Shown piece by piece: positions 28,249 through 37,552 of a stretch of DNA of 64,000 nucleotides; within the stretch, counting starts at the first letter, position 1; each line of letters opens with the position of its first letter. The DNA is taken from NCBI GenBank assembly GCA_025062325.1, contig JANXAL010000101.1, forward strand, positions 43,168 to 107,167. The letters run 5' to 3'. The stretch comes from Roseiflexus sp. GTDB taxonomy: Bacteria > Chloroflexota > Chloroflexia > Chloroflexales > Roseiflexaceae. A model generated the notes under the pieces. That model saw only the letters and a list, made by a program, of their open reading frames with translations. It did no database searches and had not been told where the DNA came from. Made by a program: the position numbers and the translations under genes.

Positions 28249-29433
28249 ATGCTCGACAAAGCGAATGCGATTGCTCCCGAAATCATTCGTCTGCGCCGTG
28301 AGATCCATGCTCACCCCGAACTCGCGTTCCAGGAGGTGCGAACTGCCCAACTGGTTGCGGAGACGCTGCGCGAAATCGGCGGCATCGACATCCGCACCGG
28401 CGTCGGCAAAACGGGCGTTGTCGGACAACTGGGCGCCGGTGACGGACCGACGATCGGCATCCGCGCCGACATGGATGCGCTGCCGATCAACGAGGCGACT
28501 GGTTTGCCATTTGCATCGCAGAATCCGGGTGTCATGCATGCCTGCGGTCACGACGCGCACACTGCCATCTTGCTTGGCGTGGCGCATCTGCTCAAACAGG
28601 AATTCGCCGCTGGCAACCTGCGGGGCAATGTGCGCTTCCTTTTCCAGCCAGCTGAGGAGGCGCAGGATGAAGAGGGGCTCAGCGGCGCGCCCCGCATGAT
28701 CAACGATGGCGCACTCGATGGCGTCGATTATGTCATCGCGCTCCATGTCGACTCGGGATTGCCGGTGGGGAAAATCACCATCCGTGAAGGAGCAATCTCG
28801 GCAGCGGTTGATACGTTTCGTGGATGGATCACTGGCACTGGCGGGCATGGCGCCTACCCGCATTTGGGAACAGATCCGCTCTGGATGCTGCTGCCCGTGA
28901 TGCAAGCGCTGCACGGGATCGTCGCGCGCCGCATCGATCCGATGCAGCCAGCCGTCGTCAGCCTTGGCGTAGTGCGCGGCGGCACGGCATCGAATGTTAT
29001 TCCCACCGAGGTGTATCTGGAAGGCACGTTGCGGAGCTTCGACCCGCAGGTGCGCGAGCAGTTGATTGCCGAGGTCGAGCGCGCGTTCGCCATTGCGCGT
29101 GCTGTTGGCGGCGATTACCGACTGGAGATTGAACGCGGCTACCCTGCCGGGTACAACGACTCAACGGTCAGCGCATGGATTGCAGAGACGATCACCGACT
29201 TGATCGGCGCTGATGCGATAGATCGCACGCGTACCGGCATGGGCGCAGAGGACTTCGCCTATATGATGCAGAAAGCGCCTGGAGCGATGTTCATGCTCGG
29301 CGCTGCCATCGACGACGGCGTGAGCCGAGGACATCACACGCCGATCTTTGACATCGATGAGCGCGCATTGCCTATTGGCGCGGCTATTCTTGCCGAAACC
29401 GCGCGACGGTACCTGGCTGGAGAGGTGAGGTGA
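28249..29433 (+). CDS. M20D amidohydrolase (N-acyl-amino acid / hippurate hydrolase type)
   Basis: A 394-aa zinc peptidase-family amidohydrolase. The N-terminal signature IRLRREIHAHPELAFQE is typical of M20D. Metal ligands lie in GIRADMDALPI, HACGHDAHTA and FQPAEEAQDEEG; a dimerisation domain (about 185-295) holds GGHGAYPHLG. It probably removes an acyl group from N-acyl amino acids in the cytoplasm; acyl and amino acid are unknown. ATG 28249 follows GGAAAGGAACCGCCT. It is monocistronic. Confidence 0.92.
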   Translation: MLDKANAIAPEIIRLRREIHAHPELAFQEVRTAQLVAETLREIGGIDIRTGVGKTGVVGQLGAGDGPTIGIRADMDALPINEATGLPFASQNPGVMHACGHDAHTAILLGVAHLLKQEFAAGNLRGNVRFLFQPAEEAQDEEGLSGAPRMINDGALDGVDYVIALHVDSGLPVGKITIREGAISAAVDTFRGWITGTGGHGAYPHLGTDPLWMLLPVMQALHGIVARRIDPMQPAVVSLGVVRGGTASNVIPTEVYLEGTLRSFDPQVREQLIAEVERAFAIARAVGGDYRLEIERGYPAGYNDSTVSAWIAETITDLIGADAIDRTRTGMGAEDFAYMMQKAPGAMFMLGAAIDDGVSRGHHTPIFDIDERALPIGAAILAETARRYLAGEVR

Positions 29434-29473
29434 CAGCAGCCATGGGGTTTGGAGGCATTGCAAGGTAGACCAT

Positions 29474-29523
29474 GGCGGAGACGTTGCATTGCAACGTCTC
29501 CGCCGTGATTGCAATGTCTCCGC
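29474..29523. repeat. GAGACGTTGC palindrome with a third half-copy
   Basis: Arms GGCGGAGACGTTGC (29474-29487) and GCAACGTCTCCGCC (29491-29504) form a perfect 14-bp stem with a 3-nt loop. A diverged half-copy, ATTGCAATGTCTCCGCT, follows. It lies between convergent genes and could terminate both. Confidence 0.85.
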
Positions 29524-29537
29524 TACGAACGACGTCA

Positions 29538-30119
29538 CTACGGTTCGATCTTCGTGCCAAGCACCTCGAGGAACTTGGCGATCCAGTCAGGGTGCGCAGG
29601 CCAGGCAGGCGCTGTTACCAGGTTTCCGTCAACGTGCGCTTTGTCGGCCGGAATATCGACATACCGGCCCCCAGCGCGCGTGACATCCGGGCCTACTGCC
29701 GGATACGCGGAGCACGACTTGCCCTCCAGCACTCCTGCTGCTGCCAGCACCTGCGCGCCATGGCAGATGGCGGCAATCGGCTTGTTGGCGGTCGCAAAGT
29801 GGCGAACAATGTCCAACACCTTCTCGTTCAGGCGAATGTACTCTGGCGCGCGTCCGCCCGGGATGACGAGCGCATCATAGTCTTCAGCCCGAACTTCGTC
29901 AAACGTCGCGTTCAGCGTGAAGTTGTGCCCTGGTTTTTCGCTGTAGGTCTGGTCGCCCTCGAAATCGTGAATCGCAGTGCGTACCTTGTCGCCCGCCTTC
30001 TTGTTGGGGCAGACGGCATGAACATTGTGACCAACCGCCTGAAGCGCCTGGAACGGCACCATGACCTCATAGTCCTCGACGTAATCGCCGACGAGCATCA
30101 AGATGTTCTTCGCCGCCAT
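29538..30119 (-). CDS. DJ-1/PfpI family protein
   Basis: A 193-aa class I glutamine amidotransferase-like protein. The nucleophile elbow is [14 protein letters not shown] with C119, preceded by [14 protein letters not shown]. Members act as deglycases, glyoxalases or chaperones; the intact Cys-His suggests activity on reactive carbonyls, but the substrate is inferred. The start at 30119 follows AGGAG by 7 bp. It is divergent from hemY, with 350 bp between. Confidence 0.9.
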   Translation of the reverse strand: MAAKNILMLVGDYVEDYEVMVPFQALQAVGHNVHAVCPNKKAGDKVRTAIHDFEGDQTYSEKPGHNFTLNATFDEVRAEDYDALVIPGGRAPEYIRLNEKVLDIVRHFATANKPIAAICHGAQVLAAAGVLEGKSCSAYPAVGPDVTRAGGRYVDIPADKAHVDGNLVTAPAWPAHPDWIAKFLEVLGTKIEP

Positions 30120-30470
30120 TGGGAGACTCCTTTCTGCTCCATTGCTAGTTTGCCGTCCTGGGTTGGGTCGCTACTGGTGGGGCAGAATCATTATACCTGA
30201 ATTTGGGGGATTAAGGGTGAGGGTCAGAGATTACTTCTCGCTTCCAACCAATAAGGCCGAGCTGCATCCCTGCCACAGGTGGAGACCGTTCTGCTGGCAA
30301 GGTTCCTTCGCAGTCCGGGGTCGCTGGCGGAGACCTCACGGGTCAGAACGTTCCTCGCCTGTCTCACTCTTGCACACGCAATGTGTCGCTTTTGTAAACC
30401 TTGACTTAACCTTTCAAATCTACTATAGTGAGCGCGGATTTGATAAGATTTGACTAGAATCGTACTGTCC
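30120..30470. other. 351-bp divergent intergenic region between pfpI-like gene and hemY
   Basis: It holds the hemY promoter near its right end. I see no riboswitch consensus, for example no cobalamin-box motif, in the 200 bp before that promoter. Confidence 0.5.
30401..30429 (+). promoter_or_regulatory. Sigma-70-type promoter of the heme operon
   Basis: TTGACT (30401-30406), a 17-bp spacer, TATAGT (30424-30429), about 40 bp before the hemY ATG at 30471. Confidence 0.8.
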
Positions 30471-31937
30471 ATGACCGCGATGCATTCGACATCGGCGGCG
30501 ATGGTGTTCCCGGATGCCCGACCGCACATTGTTGTGGTCGGTGGCGGGATCAGCGGCATGAGCGCGGCGTATGAACTGGGGCGCACCACACGCCACGGCG
30601 AGCCGCCAGTCGCTGTAACCCTGATCGAGCGTGAGGCGCGTCTGGGTGGCAAGATTATTACCGAGCACACCGGCCCGTTCGTCATCGAAGGCGGGCCAGA
30701 CTCGTTCATGGCGCAGAAACCGTGGGCTGCCGAACTGGCGCGCGAGATCGGTCTGGGTGATGAGTTGATGGTCGCTTCGCCAATGCGCCGCACAACATGG
30801 GTGCTGATCCGTGGACGACCGCGACCGCTCCCTGAAGGCATGTTGCTGATCGTTCCCACGCGGATTGCTCCCTTCGCCTTTTCACCGCTCATTTCTCCGC
30901 TTGGGAAACTCCGCATGGCGCTCGACCTGTTCGTTCCGGCGCGTCGCGATGATGGCGATGAGACGCTTGCCGACTTCATTCGCCGCCGCCTGGGAAACGA
31001 AGCGCTCGACCGCCTGGCGGAGCCGATTCTCTCCGGCATTCACAGCGCTGAATGTGAACGCCAGAGTATCATGGCAACCTTCCCGCGCCTCCGCGAGCTG
31101 GAAAAGCGCTATGGCAGCCTGATCCGCGGCATGCTCGCCGCACGACGTGACACGCCGTCTTCTTCGGCGCATCAGTCGCCCTTTATGACCCTGCGCAGCG
31201 GCATGGGCGCGCTGGTCGAACGGCTGGAACGCCATCTGACCGCGTGTATGCTGACCGGTCGTCAGGCGATAGCGCTGACATACGATCCAACCGCTGCCCG
31301 TCCGTATCGTCTGCGGCTGGACGACGGCGCCACGCTGGATGCTGATGCCGTCATTCTGGCGACGCCTTCCTACGCCGCCGCCGATCTGGTGAGCGAATCG
31401 TTCCCGACGCTGGCGCATGCGCTGCGCGCCATCCGGTACGTTTCGACTGCGACGATCTCGATGGTCTATCGGCGTAGCGAGGTCGGAACGCCGCTCGATG
31501 GCTATGGTCTGGTCATTCCACGCAGCGAACAGACCTGGATCAACGCCTGCACGCTCTCCTCGGTCAAGTTCCGCTACCGCGCTCCCAATGAGTATCTGCT
31601 GCTGCGCTGCTTCGTCGGCGGATCGCGTCGTCCGGAACTGTTGGCGCGCGACGATGATGACCTGGCGCGTCTGGCGCAGTCCGACCTGCGCGCCATGCTG
31701 GGCATCACTGCCGCACCGCTGCTGACGCGCGTCTACCGCTGGCACAACGGCAACCCGCAGTACGACGTTGGACATCTGGAACGAATCGCGGCGATCGAAG
31801 CGCTCTGTCCTGAAGGTCTGCTGCTGGCGGGCGCGGCGTACCGCGGCGTCGGCGTGCCCGACTGCATCAAACAGGGGCGCGAGGCGGCGCGTCGGGCGCT
31901 GGCACTCGTTGGCGCCGCCCGACGCCCGTTGCCATGA
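30471..31937 (+). CDS. hemY: HemY/CgoX: FAD-dependent (copro)porphyrinogen oxidase
   Basis: About 488 aa with the FAD-binding motif VVVGGGISGMSAAYELG at the N-terminus and the family block IEGGPDSFMAQKPWAAELA. A C-terminal dinucleotide strand reads GLLLAGAAYRGVGVPDCI. It removes six electrons from a porphyrinogen using oxygen. Beside hemQ and a Bacillus-like ferrochelatase, the substrate is more likely coproporphyrinogen III (CgoX role) than protoporphyrinogen IX. ATG 30471 or 30480 are possible starts; neither has a strong ribosome site. It leads the heme cluster. Confidence 0.92.
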   Translation: MTAMHSTSAAMVFPDARPHIVVVGGGISGMSAAYELGRTTRHGEPPVAVTLIEREARLGGKIITEHTGPFVIEGGPDSFMAQKPWAAELAREIGLGDELMVASPMRRTTWVLIRGRPRPLPEGMLLIVPTRIAPFAFSPLISPLGKLRMALDLFVPARRDDGDETLADFIRRRLGNEALDRLAEPILSGIHSAECERQSIMATFPRLRELEKRYGSLIRGMLAARRDTPSSSAHQSPFMTLRSGMGALVERLERHLTACMLTGRQAIALTYDPTAARPYRLRLDDGATLDADAVILATPSYAAADLVSESFPTLAHALRAIRYVSTATISMVYRRSEVGTPLDGYGLVIPRSEQTWINACTLSSVKFRYRAPNEYLLLRCFVGGSRRPELLARDDDDLARLAQSDLRAMLGITAAPLLTRVYRWHNGNPQYDVGHLERIAAIEALCPEGLLLAGAAYRGVGVPDCIKQGREAARRALALVGAARRPLP

Positions 31938-32000
31938 TCAACAGAGAGTAAAGATTTCTCAACTTGCAATAAATTGTGAAAACTGTAACATGTTATCGCT

Positions 32001-32636
32001 ATGGCCACAGAGTCGACCGATGAATGGCTTTCGCTTGCCGAGGCGAGCGCTCTCCTCGGTGTAGCGGCGTCGACATTGCGCCGCTGGGGAGACTCGGGGA
32101 AGGTGCCGATGAAACGCACCCTCGGCGGACACCGTCGCTTCCCACGGATGGGGCTGCTGAAGGCGCTGGAAGAAGCGCAGACGCATGACCACCACCCTCC
32201 TCCGGCGCCGGTGTCGTTGCTCCGCTTCGATACGCACGCGATGGCGCGCGCCGACTGGCACTCGCGCTTGATGATGCACTCCAACGCTGAACGCATGCGT
32301 GGTCTCGGGCAGCGTCTTTTGGGGTTGTTGATCCAGTATATCAATCGCCAGGAAGAAGACGAACGGTTCCTCAACGAGGCGCGCGCCATTGGCAGCAGTT
32401 ATGGCCGCGAAACCCGCGAGGCTGGTGTCAGTATGCACGATACAGTGCAGGCATTCCTGTTCTTCCGCAATTCGTTTTCACGGCTGGCGATGCCCGTGCC
32501 CGGCATTGCCCAGCCAAATGATCTCGACCAGGCGGTCGCTCTCCATGCGCGTATCGACCGCTTTATGGATGCAGTGCTGCTGGGGGCGATTACCGGATAT
32601 GAGCAGCAAGAGCGAGGTGATCGGGTATGCAGATAA
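32001..32636 (+). CDS. MerR/excisionase-type HTH regulator with RsbRD-like helical domain
   Basis: A 211-aa protein. Residues about 8-55 are a winged-helix MerR-like reader: WLSLAEASALLGVAASTLRRWGDSGKV followed by GGHRRFP. A His/Pro linker (HDHHPPPAP) follows, then a helical domain (about 85-205) similar to the RsbRD N-terminal sensor fold (LLGLLIQYINRQEEDERFL). It lacks the cobalamin-binding half of CarH-type regulators. Its stop codon overlaps the hemA start by 10 bp, so the two are translationally coupled. It is therefore a good candidate for a heme-pathway regulator; the ligand is unknown. An AT-rich stretch with TTGCAA and TAACAT lies just upstream. Confidence 0.78.
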   Translation: MATESTDEWLSLAEASALLGVAASTLRRWGDSGKVPMKRTLGGHRRFPRMGLLKALEEAQTHDHHPPPAPVSLLRFDTHAMARADWHSRLMMHSNAERMRGLGQRLLGLLIQYINRQEEDERFLNEARAIGSSYGRETREAGVSMHDTVQAFLFFRNSFSRLAMPVPGIAQPNDLDQAVALHARIDRFMDAVLLGAITGYEQQERGDRVCR

Positions 32637-33904
32637 CCCTGATCGGTGTGCATCAGCGCAATACGCCGGTGACCGTGCGCGAGCGGCTGGCGTTCAGTCT
32701 GGATGAGTTGCCGGACGCGCTTCTGGTGTTGCGCCAGCGTGTCGATGAGGGGATAATCCTCTCGACATGCAATCGAGTTGAGGTGTGCGCCGTGACGCAC
32801 GATGGCGTGGCAGGCGACGAGGTGTTGACAACATTTCTTGCTGAGCAGCGCGGCGTTGATCAGGCAGTGTTTGCGCCATCGCTCTACATCCATCATAACG
32901 AAGCGGTCGTGCGCCATCTCTACCGACTGGCTGCCGGTCTCGATTCGATGGTGCTTGGCGAGGATCAGATTGTCGGACAGATCAAGGAGGCGCTCGCGAT
33001 CGCTCACGCCGCTGGCGCGATTGGTCCGGTGCTCCATCGAGTGCTGCATGGCGCGCTGGCAGCAGGGAAGCGTGCACGCACCCACACCGGCATCGCTGCC
33101 GGTCATGTGTCGGTGGTGTCGGTTGCAATTGATGCAATGCGCCAACATGCCAGTCTATTGAAGCAGGGACGAATCCTGGTCATCGGCGCCGGGCATATTG
33201 CCGAACTTGCACTGAAACATCTGCTCGCCGAGAGGTGGACGAACATCACGGTCATCAATCGCACCGAGGCGCGAGCCAGCGCGCTGGCGCAGCGGTATGG
33301 CATCGCGTGGCGATCGTGGGAGGAACTGAACGACGCGCTGACGATGAGCGATGTTGTGGTGAGCTGCACCTCGGCGCCGGGCATTGTGGTGTCGCAACAG
33401 ATGGTGGAACGCGCCGCAGCCGGGCGCACTGCGCCACTGCTCCTCTTCGACCTGGCGGTTCCGCGCGACATCGATCAGCGTGTTGTAGCGATCCCTGGCG
33501 TTCACCTCCACGATGTGGATGCGCTGGAACCAATCTGTGCGGCGAATCGCGCAATGCGCGCCGCCGAGGCGCAACGCGCAGAGGCGATCATCGCTAGCGA
33601 GGTGGCGAAGTTTATGGAATGGTGGGCAGTCCAGCAGGCGGTACCTACCATTCGTGCGCTGCGTGAACGCGCCGAAGCGATTCGCGACGCTGAAATCCGG
33701 CGGGCGCTGGCGCGTTGCCCCGAACTCTCGCCGCAGCAGCGCGAAACAGTGATTGCGTTGAGTACGGCGATCATCAATAAACTGCTGCACGAGCCAATCG
33801 TGGCGCTGCGCAACCCTGAGTCGGGCAGTGAGTTGGTGACGGCGGTGCGCCGGCTGTTCAATATTGATGATACGACTGTCCATACCTCGGCAAAGATGAC
33901 ATAA
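32627..33904 (+). CDS. hemA: Glutamyl-tRNA reductase
   Basis: A 425-aa enzyme reducing glutamyl-tRNA to glutamate-1-semialdehyde with NADPH, the first committed step of C5 tetrapyrrole synthesis. The catalytic cysteine is in ILSTCNRVEV and the Rossmann site in VIGAGHIAELALKHL. The C-terminal dimerisation helix is complete. Its start overlaps the upstream regulator gene by 10 bp. Confidence 0.95.
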   Translation: MQITLIGVHQRNTPVTVRERLAFSLDELPDALLVLRQRVDEGIILSTCNRVEVCAVTHDGVAGDEVLTTFLAEQRGVDQAVFAPSLYIHHNEAVVRHLYRLAAGLDSMVLGEDQIVGQIKEALAIAHAAGAIGPVLHRVLHGALAAGKRARTHTGIAAGHVSVVSVAIDAMRQHASLLKQGRILVIGAGHIAELALKHLLAERWTNITVINRTEARASALAQRYGIAWRSWEELNDALTMSDVVVSCTSAPGIVVSQQMVERAAAGRTAPLLLFDLAVPRDIDQRVVAIPGVHLHDVDALEPICAANRAMRAAEAQRAEAIIASEVAKFMEWWAVQQAVPTIRALRERAEAIRDAEIRRALARCPELSPQQRETVIALSTAIINKLLHEPIVALRNPESGSELVTAVRRLFNIDDTTVHTSAKMT

Positions 33905-33938
33905 CGCATGCAATTGGCCTGGAGAGGAACACGGACGT

Positions 33939-34640
33939 ATGGCTCATCAGGACCAAACTAGCGCTCCCGTAATCTCCTGGTTTGTCCAGTTTACGGCGTT
34001 CAGAGTCGATCCCGCCTGGCGCCGCCTGCCGCACGCTGTGCGCGCCGATGGTCGTGAGGCGTTCGCCAGCGTGGTGGAGGAGTACGCATCGGCGATCACC
34101 ACCTGGGCATACAGTGGTATCGGCCTGAAGATCGGCGTCGATCTTTTGCTCTGGCGACGCGGCATCGATCCCAAACTCATGCAAGAGATGACGGCGCGCC
34201 TGCTGAAGAGCGGCATCGGATGCTATAGCGAGATTTCCTATCAACTGTTCGGCTACACGCGCCCATCGATCTACACCCGTCGTCCCACTAGCCAGGAGCA
34301 GGCGATCGAGCTGAATGACCGCCAGACGTATCTGATCGTCTATCCGTTCAGCAAAACGACCGAATGGTATTTGATGAGCCGTGATGCTCGCCAGGGGATG
34401 ATGAACGAGCATATGCGCGTCGGTCACGAGTACGCCGACATCCGGCAGGTGCTGTTGTACGCCACCGGTCTCGACGACCAGGAATTTGTCGTTGCATATG
34501 AGACCGAGGATCTGCCACGGTTCAGCCAGTTGGTCACCGACCTGCGCGCGACCGAAGCGCGCCGGTACACGCTGCGCGATACGCCGATTATTACGGCTAT
34601 TCATCGCCCGTTGCACGAGGCGCTGGCCCTGATTGGATGA
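33939..34640 (+). CDS. hemQ: Coproheme decarboxylase HemQ (chlorite dismutase family)
   Basis: A 233-aa protein of the chlorite-dismutase fold. The candidate proximal histidine is H158 in MMNEHMRVGH, and the catalytic tyrosine Y135 is in LIVYPFSKTTEWY. HemQ oxidatively decarboxylates Fe-coproporphyrin to heme b. The distal Arg of true chlorite dismutases is not evident, and the operon context argues for HemQ. It starts 34 bp after hemA with GGAGAGG upstream and ends 3 bp before hemE. Confidence 0.9.
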   Translation: MAHQDQTSAPVISWFVQFTAFRVDPAWRRLPHAVRADGREAFASVVEEYASAITTWAYSGIGLKIGVDLLLWRRGIDPKLMQEMTARLLKSGIGCYSEISYQLFGYTRPSIYTRRPTSQEQAIELNDRQTYLIVYPFSKTTEWYLMSRDARQGMMNEHMRVGHEYADIRQVLLYATGLDDQEFVVAYETEDLPRFSQLVTDLRATEARRYTLRDTPIITAIHRPLHEALALIG

Positions 34641-34643
34641 TGT

Positions 34644-35690
34644 ATGACGCCTCATCGCTTTCTGGCAGCATGCCGTCGCCAGCCAACCGATGCCACGCCG
34701 GTCTGGTTCATGCGCCAGGCGGGGCGCTATATGCCGGAGTACCGCGCTATCCGCGAACGCTACGGCTTTCTCGACATGGTGAAAACGCCGGAACTGGCGG
34801 CCGAGATCACCATGCAACCGCTCCTTGCCTTTCCCGTTGACGCTGCAATCATTTTTGCCGATATTCTGCCGCTGCTTGAGGGGATCGGTCTGCAGTTGAC
34901 CTATGAGCAAGGCGAGGGTCCGGTCATTCACAATCCGCTGCGCTCGCCTGCCGACATTGCCGCGCTGCACGACGCCGATCCGCGCGAGACGGTGGCGTAC
35001 ACGATCCAGGCGATCCGGCTGGTGAAACGCGAGTTAGAAGGGCGCGCGCCGCTGATCGGGTTCAGCGGCGCACCTTTCACGCTGGCGGCATATGCCATCG
35101 AGGGCGGGTCGTCGCGCGACCATCGCCTGACGAAAGCGCTCATGTACGCAGAGCCGCAGGCGTGGCGCGACCTAATGGAGCGCCTGACGGCTCAGGTCAG
35201 CGCTTATCTGATTGCGCAGATCGAAGCTGGCGCCGATGCCGTGCAACTCTTCGACAGTTGGGCAGGAGCGCTGGCGCCTGGCGATTATGCCGAGTACGTG
35301 CTGCCGTTCGTACAGAAGTGCATCATCAATGTGCGCGCCGGTTGCGAGGTTGTGCCGCCGCCGCCGATCATCTATTTCGGCGTCGGCATGTCGGGAATGC
35401 TCGGGTTGCTGCGTCAGATCGACGCGGATGTGATCGGCCTCGACTGGCGCATCTATCTCGACGATGGGTGGGCGCAGGTCGGTCCGGGCGTCGCCGTTCA
35501 GGGCAACCTCGACCCGCACACGCTCCTGGCGCCGTGGCCCGAAGTCCGTCGCCGCGCTGCCGATATTCTCGACCGCGCCGCTGGTCGTCCAGGGCACATT
35601 TTCAATCTGGGGCACGGGATTGTGCCCGAAACACCGGTCGATACCGTGCGTCGCCTGGCAGAGTTCGTGCATGAATATTCTGCGGAATAA
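34644..35690 (+). CDS. hemE: Uroporphyrinogen decarboxylase
   Basis: A 348-aa TIM-barrel enzyme converting uroporphyrinogen III to coproporphyrinogen III. The N-terminal signature [16 protein letters not shown] carries the substrate-binding arginines, and [14 protein letters not shown] holds the catalytic aspartate. [17 protein letters not shown] is also typical. It lies 3 bp after hemQ and 4 bp before hemH. Confidence 0.96.
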   Translation: MTPHRFLAACRRQPTDATPVWFMRQAGRYMPEYRAIRERYGFLDMVKTPELAAEITMQPLLAFPVDAAIIFADILPLLEGIGLQLTYEQGEGPVIHNPLRSPADIAALHDADPRETVAYTIQAIRLVKRELEGRAPLIGFSGAPFTLAAYAIEGGSSRDHRLTKALMYAEPQAWRDLMERLTAQVSAYLIAQIEAGADAVQLFDSWAGALAPGDYAEYVLPFVQKCIINVRAGCEVVPPPPIIYFGVGMSGMLGLLRQIDADVIGLDWRIYLDDGWAQVGPGVAVQGNLDPHTLLAPWPEVRRRAADILDRAAGRPGHIFNLGHGIVPETPVDTVRRLAEFVHEYSAE

Positions 35691-35694
35691 ACCT

Positions 35695-36636
35695 ATGACC
35701 GATCACGCATCGCCAACCGGCATTTTTCTGCTTGCCTACGGCACGCCGGAGAGTCTTGATGATGTCGAGCCGTACTTCACCCACATTCGCGGCGGGCGCA
35801 CGCCGTCGCCTGAAGCAGTGGAGCGTCTGCGCGAACGTTACCGGCTGGTCGGCGGACGCACGCCGCTCAAGGACCTGACCTTCGCCGTCGCAGATAAGCT
35901 GCAGGCGCGGTTCGATGCGGCAGCGCCGGGCCGTTACCGCGTCTATGTTGGCATGAAGCACTGGCATCCATTCATCGCCGAAACCGTGCCACAGATTGCG
36001 AATGACGGCGTACAGGACGTTGTAGCGCTCGTCCTCGCGCCGCACTATTCCAGGATGAGCATCGGCAGTTATCGCAAATATCTCGATGAGGCGAATGCCG
36101 CGCTCGAACGACCGTTACGGGTCACGTTCATCGAACGCTGGCACAACTATCCAGGGTTTCGACGACTGATTGCGGATCGGATCGTCGCAGCGCGCGCCGA
36201 GTTGCCTCCTGATCTGCGCGATGAGGCGCTGGTGCTCTTCAGTGCCCACAGTCTGCCGGAACGCATTCTGACATGGAACGACCCGTATCCTGATGAACTG
36301 CGCGAAAGTGCAGCGGGCATCGCCAGTTTGCTGGGGCTGACCGACTGGCGTCTCTGCTATCAGAGCGCCGGAATGACCGGTGAACCGTGGCTCGGTCCTG
36401 ATATCCTCGATTATCTGGAGGAATTGCACGCCGAAGGGGTGCGCGCCGTGATTAGCGCGCCGTTCGGGTTCGTTGCCGACCATCTCGAAGTGCTGTGGGA
36501 CATCGACCGCGAGGCGCAGGAGAAGGCAGCAGCGTTGGGGATGACGCTGCGACGCATTCGGATGCCGAATGCCGATGACGAGTTTGTGGACGTGCTAGCG
36601 GCGCTGCTTCACGAGGTGCTGGAAAAGCGTCTATGA
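35695..36636 (+). CDS. hemH: Ferrochelatase, Bacillus (coproporphyrin) type
   Basis: A 313-aa soluble protein inserting Fe(II) into a porphyrin. The metal-site histidine is in LFSAHSLPERI and the acidic face in FVADHLEVLWDID. The N-terminal block LAYGTPESLDDVEPYFTHIR and the short length resemble Bacillus HemH, which acts on coproporphyrin III (CpfC). There is no [2Fe-2S] extension. ATG 35695 follows the hemE stop by 4 bp; the open frame further upstream lies inside hemE. hemC overlaps its end by 4 bp. Confidence 0.93.
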   Translation: MTDHASPTGIFLLAYGTPESLDDVEPYFTHIRGGRTPSPEAVERLRERYRLVGGRTPLKDLTFAVADKLQARFDAAAPGRYRVYVGMKHWHPFIAETVPQIANDGVQDVVALVLAPHYSRMSIGSYRKYLDEANAALERPLRVTFIERWHNYPGFRRLIADRIVAARAELPPDLRDEALVLFSAHSLPERILTWNDPYPDELRESAAGIASLLGLTDWRLCYQSAGMTGEPWLGPDILDYLEELHAEGVRAVISAPFGFVADHLEVLWDIDREAQEKAAALGMTLRRIRMPNADDEFVDVLAALLHEVLEKRL

Positions 36637-37544
36637 GGGATGTGCTGACCATCGGAACCCGTTCCAGCAAACTGGCGCTCGTGCAGACGCATATGATCCG
36701 CGATGCGTTGCTCGCAGCGCACCCCGGATTGACCGTCGCCGTTGAGCATATCACGACGCGCGGCGATATTATTCTTGACCGACCGCTCAGTGCGATTGGC
36801 GACAAAGGGCTGTTCGTCGTCGAAATCGAAGAGGCGATACGGGCTGGCAGGGTCGATCTGGCGGTCCACAGCGCCAAAGATCTGCCGTCAACGCTGCCTC
36901 CCGATATGATCCTGGCCGCCTGCTCGCAACGCGCCGATCCGCGCGATGCGCTGGTAGCGCAGCCGGGGATGACGCTGGCGACCCTGCCGCCTGGCGCGCG
37001 CGTCGGGACCAGTAGCCTGCGTCGCACCTGCCAGTTGCGTGCGTTGCGCCCTGATCTGACGCTGCTTGATCTGCGCGGGAACGTCGATACGCGGCTGCGT
37101 AAGCTGCGCGAGGGACAGTACGATGCCATTGTGCTTGCTGCCGCCGGATTGAAACGGCTCGGTCTTGAGGATGTGATTACGGAACTGATCGAACCGGATG
37201 TGCTGATCCCGGCGGTCGGTCAGGGGATTATCGGAGTCGAAGCGCGCGCGGGCGACGATGAGGTGCTGCGCCTGCTGGCGCCGCTCGATGATCCGGCGGC
37301 GCGCGCCGCCATCACAGCCGAACGCGCATTTCTGGCACGCATTGGCGGCGGGTGCCAGGTGCCGGTTGGGGCGCTGGCGCACTTCAAGGGCGATGAGCTG
37401 TTGCTGTACGGCATGATCGGCGCGCGGGACGGGCGAATGGTGCGCGGTATGCGGAGCGGACCAGCGTCGGATCCTGCCGGTCTGGGATCAGCGCTGGCGG
37501 AAGAATTGCTCAACTCAGGCGGACAGGCGTTACTCACAGGGTAA
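36633..37544 (+). CDS. hemC: Porphobilinogen deaminase (hydroxymethylbilane synthase)
   Basis: A 303-aa enzyme condensing four porphobilinogens to hydroxymethylbilane. The dipyrromethane cofactor attaches to the cysteine of GGGCQVPVGA; the catalytic aspartate is in DLAVHSAKDLPS. It starts with an ATGA overlap on hemH and is complete. hemD follows after 8 bp. Confidence 0.95.
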   Translation: MRDVLTIGTRSSKLALVQTHMIRDALLAAHPGLTVAVEHITTRGDIILDRPLSAIGDKGLFVVEIEEAIRAGRVDLAVHSAKDLPSTLPPDMILAACSQRADPRDALVAQPGMTLATLPPGARVGTSSLRRTCQLRALRPDLTLLDLRGNVDTRLRKLREGQYDAIVLAAAGLKRLGLEDVITELIEPDVLIPAVGQGIIGVEARAGDDEVLRLLAPLDDPAARAAITAERAFLARIGGGCQVPVGALAHFKGDELLLYGMIGARDGRMVRGMRSGPASDPAGLGSALAEELLNSGGQALLTG

Positions 37545-37552
37545 CCGGTGCA

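Noticed and set aside
30120..30400. Riboswitch upstream of the heme operon
   Set aside because: I looked for cobalamin, FMN and other class motifs and saw none; only ordinary sequence precedes the promoter.
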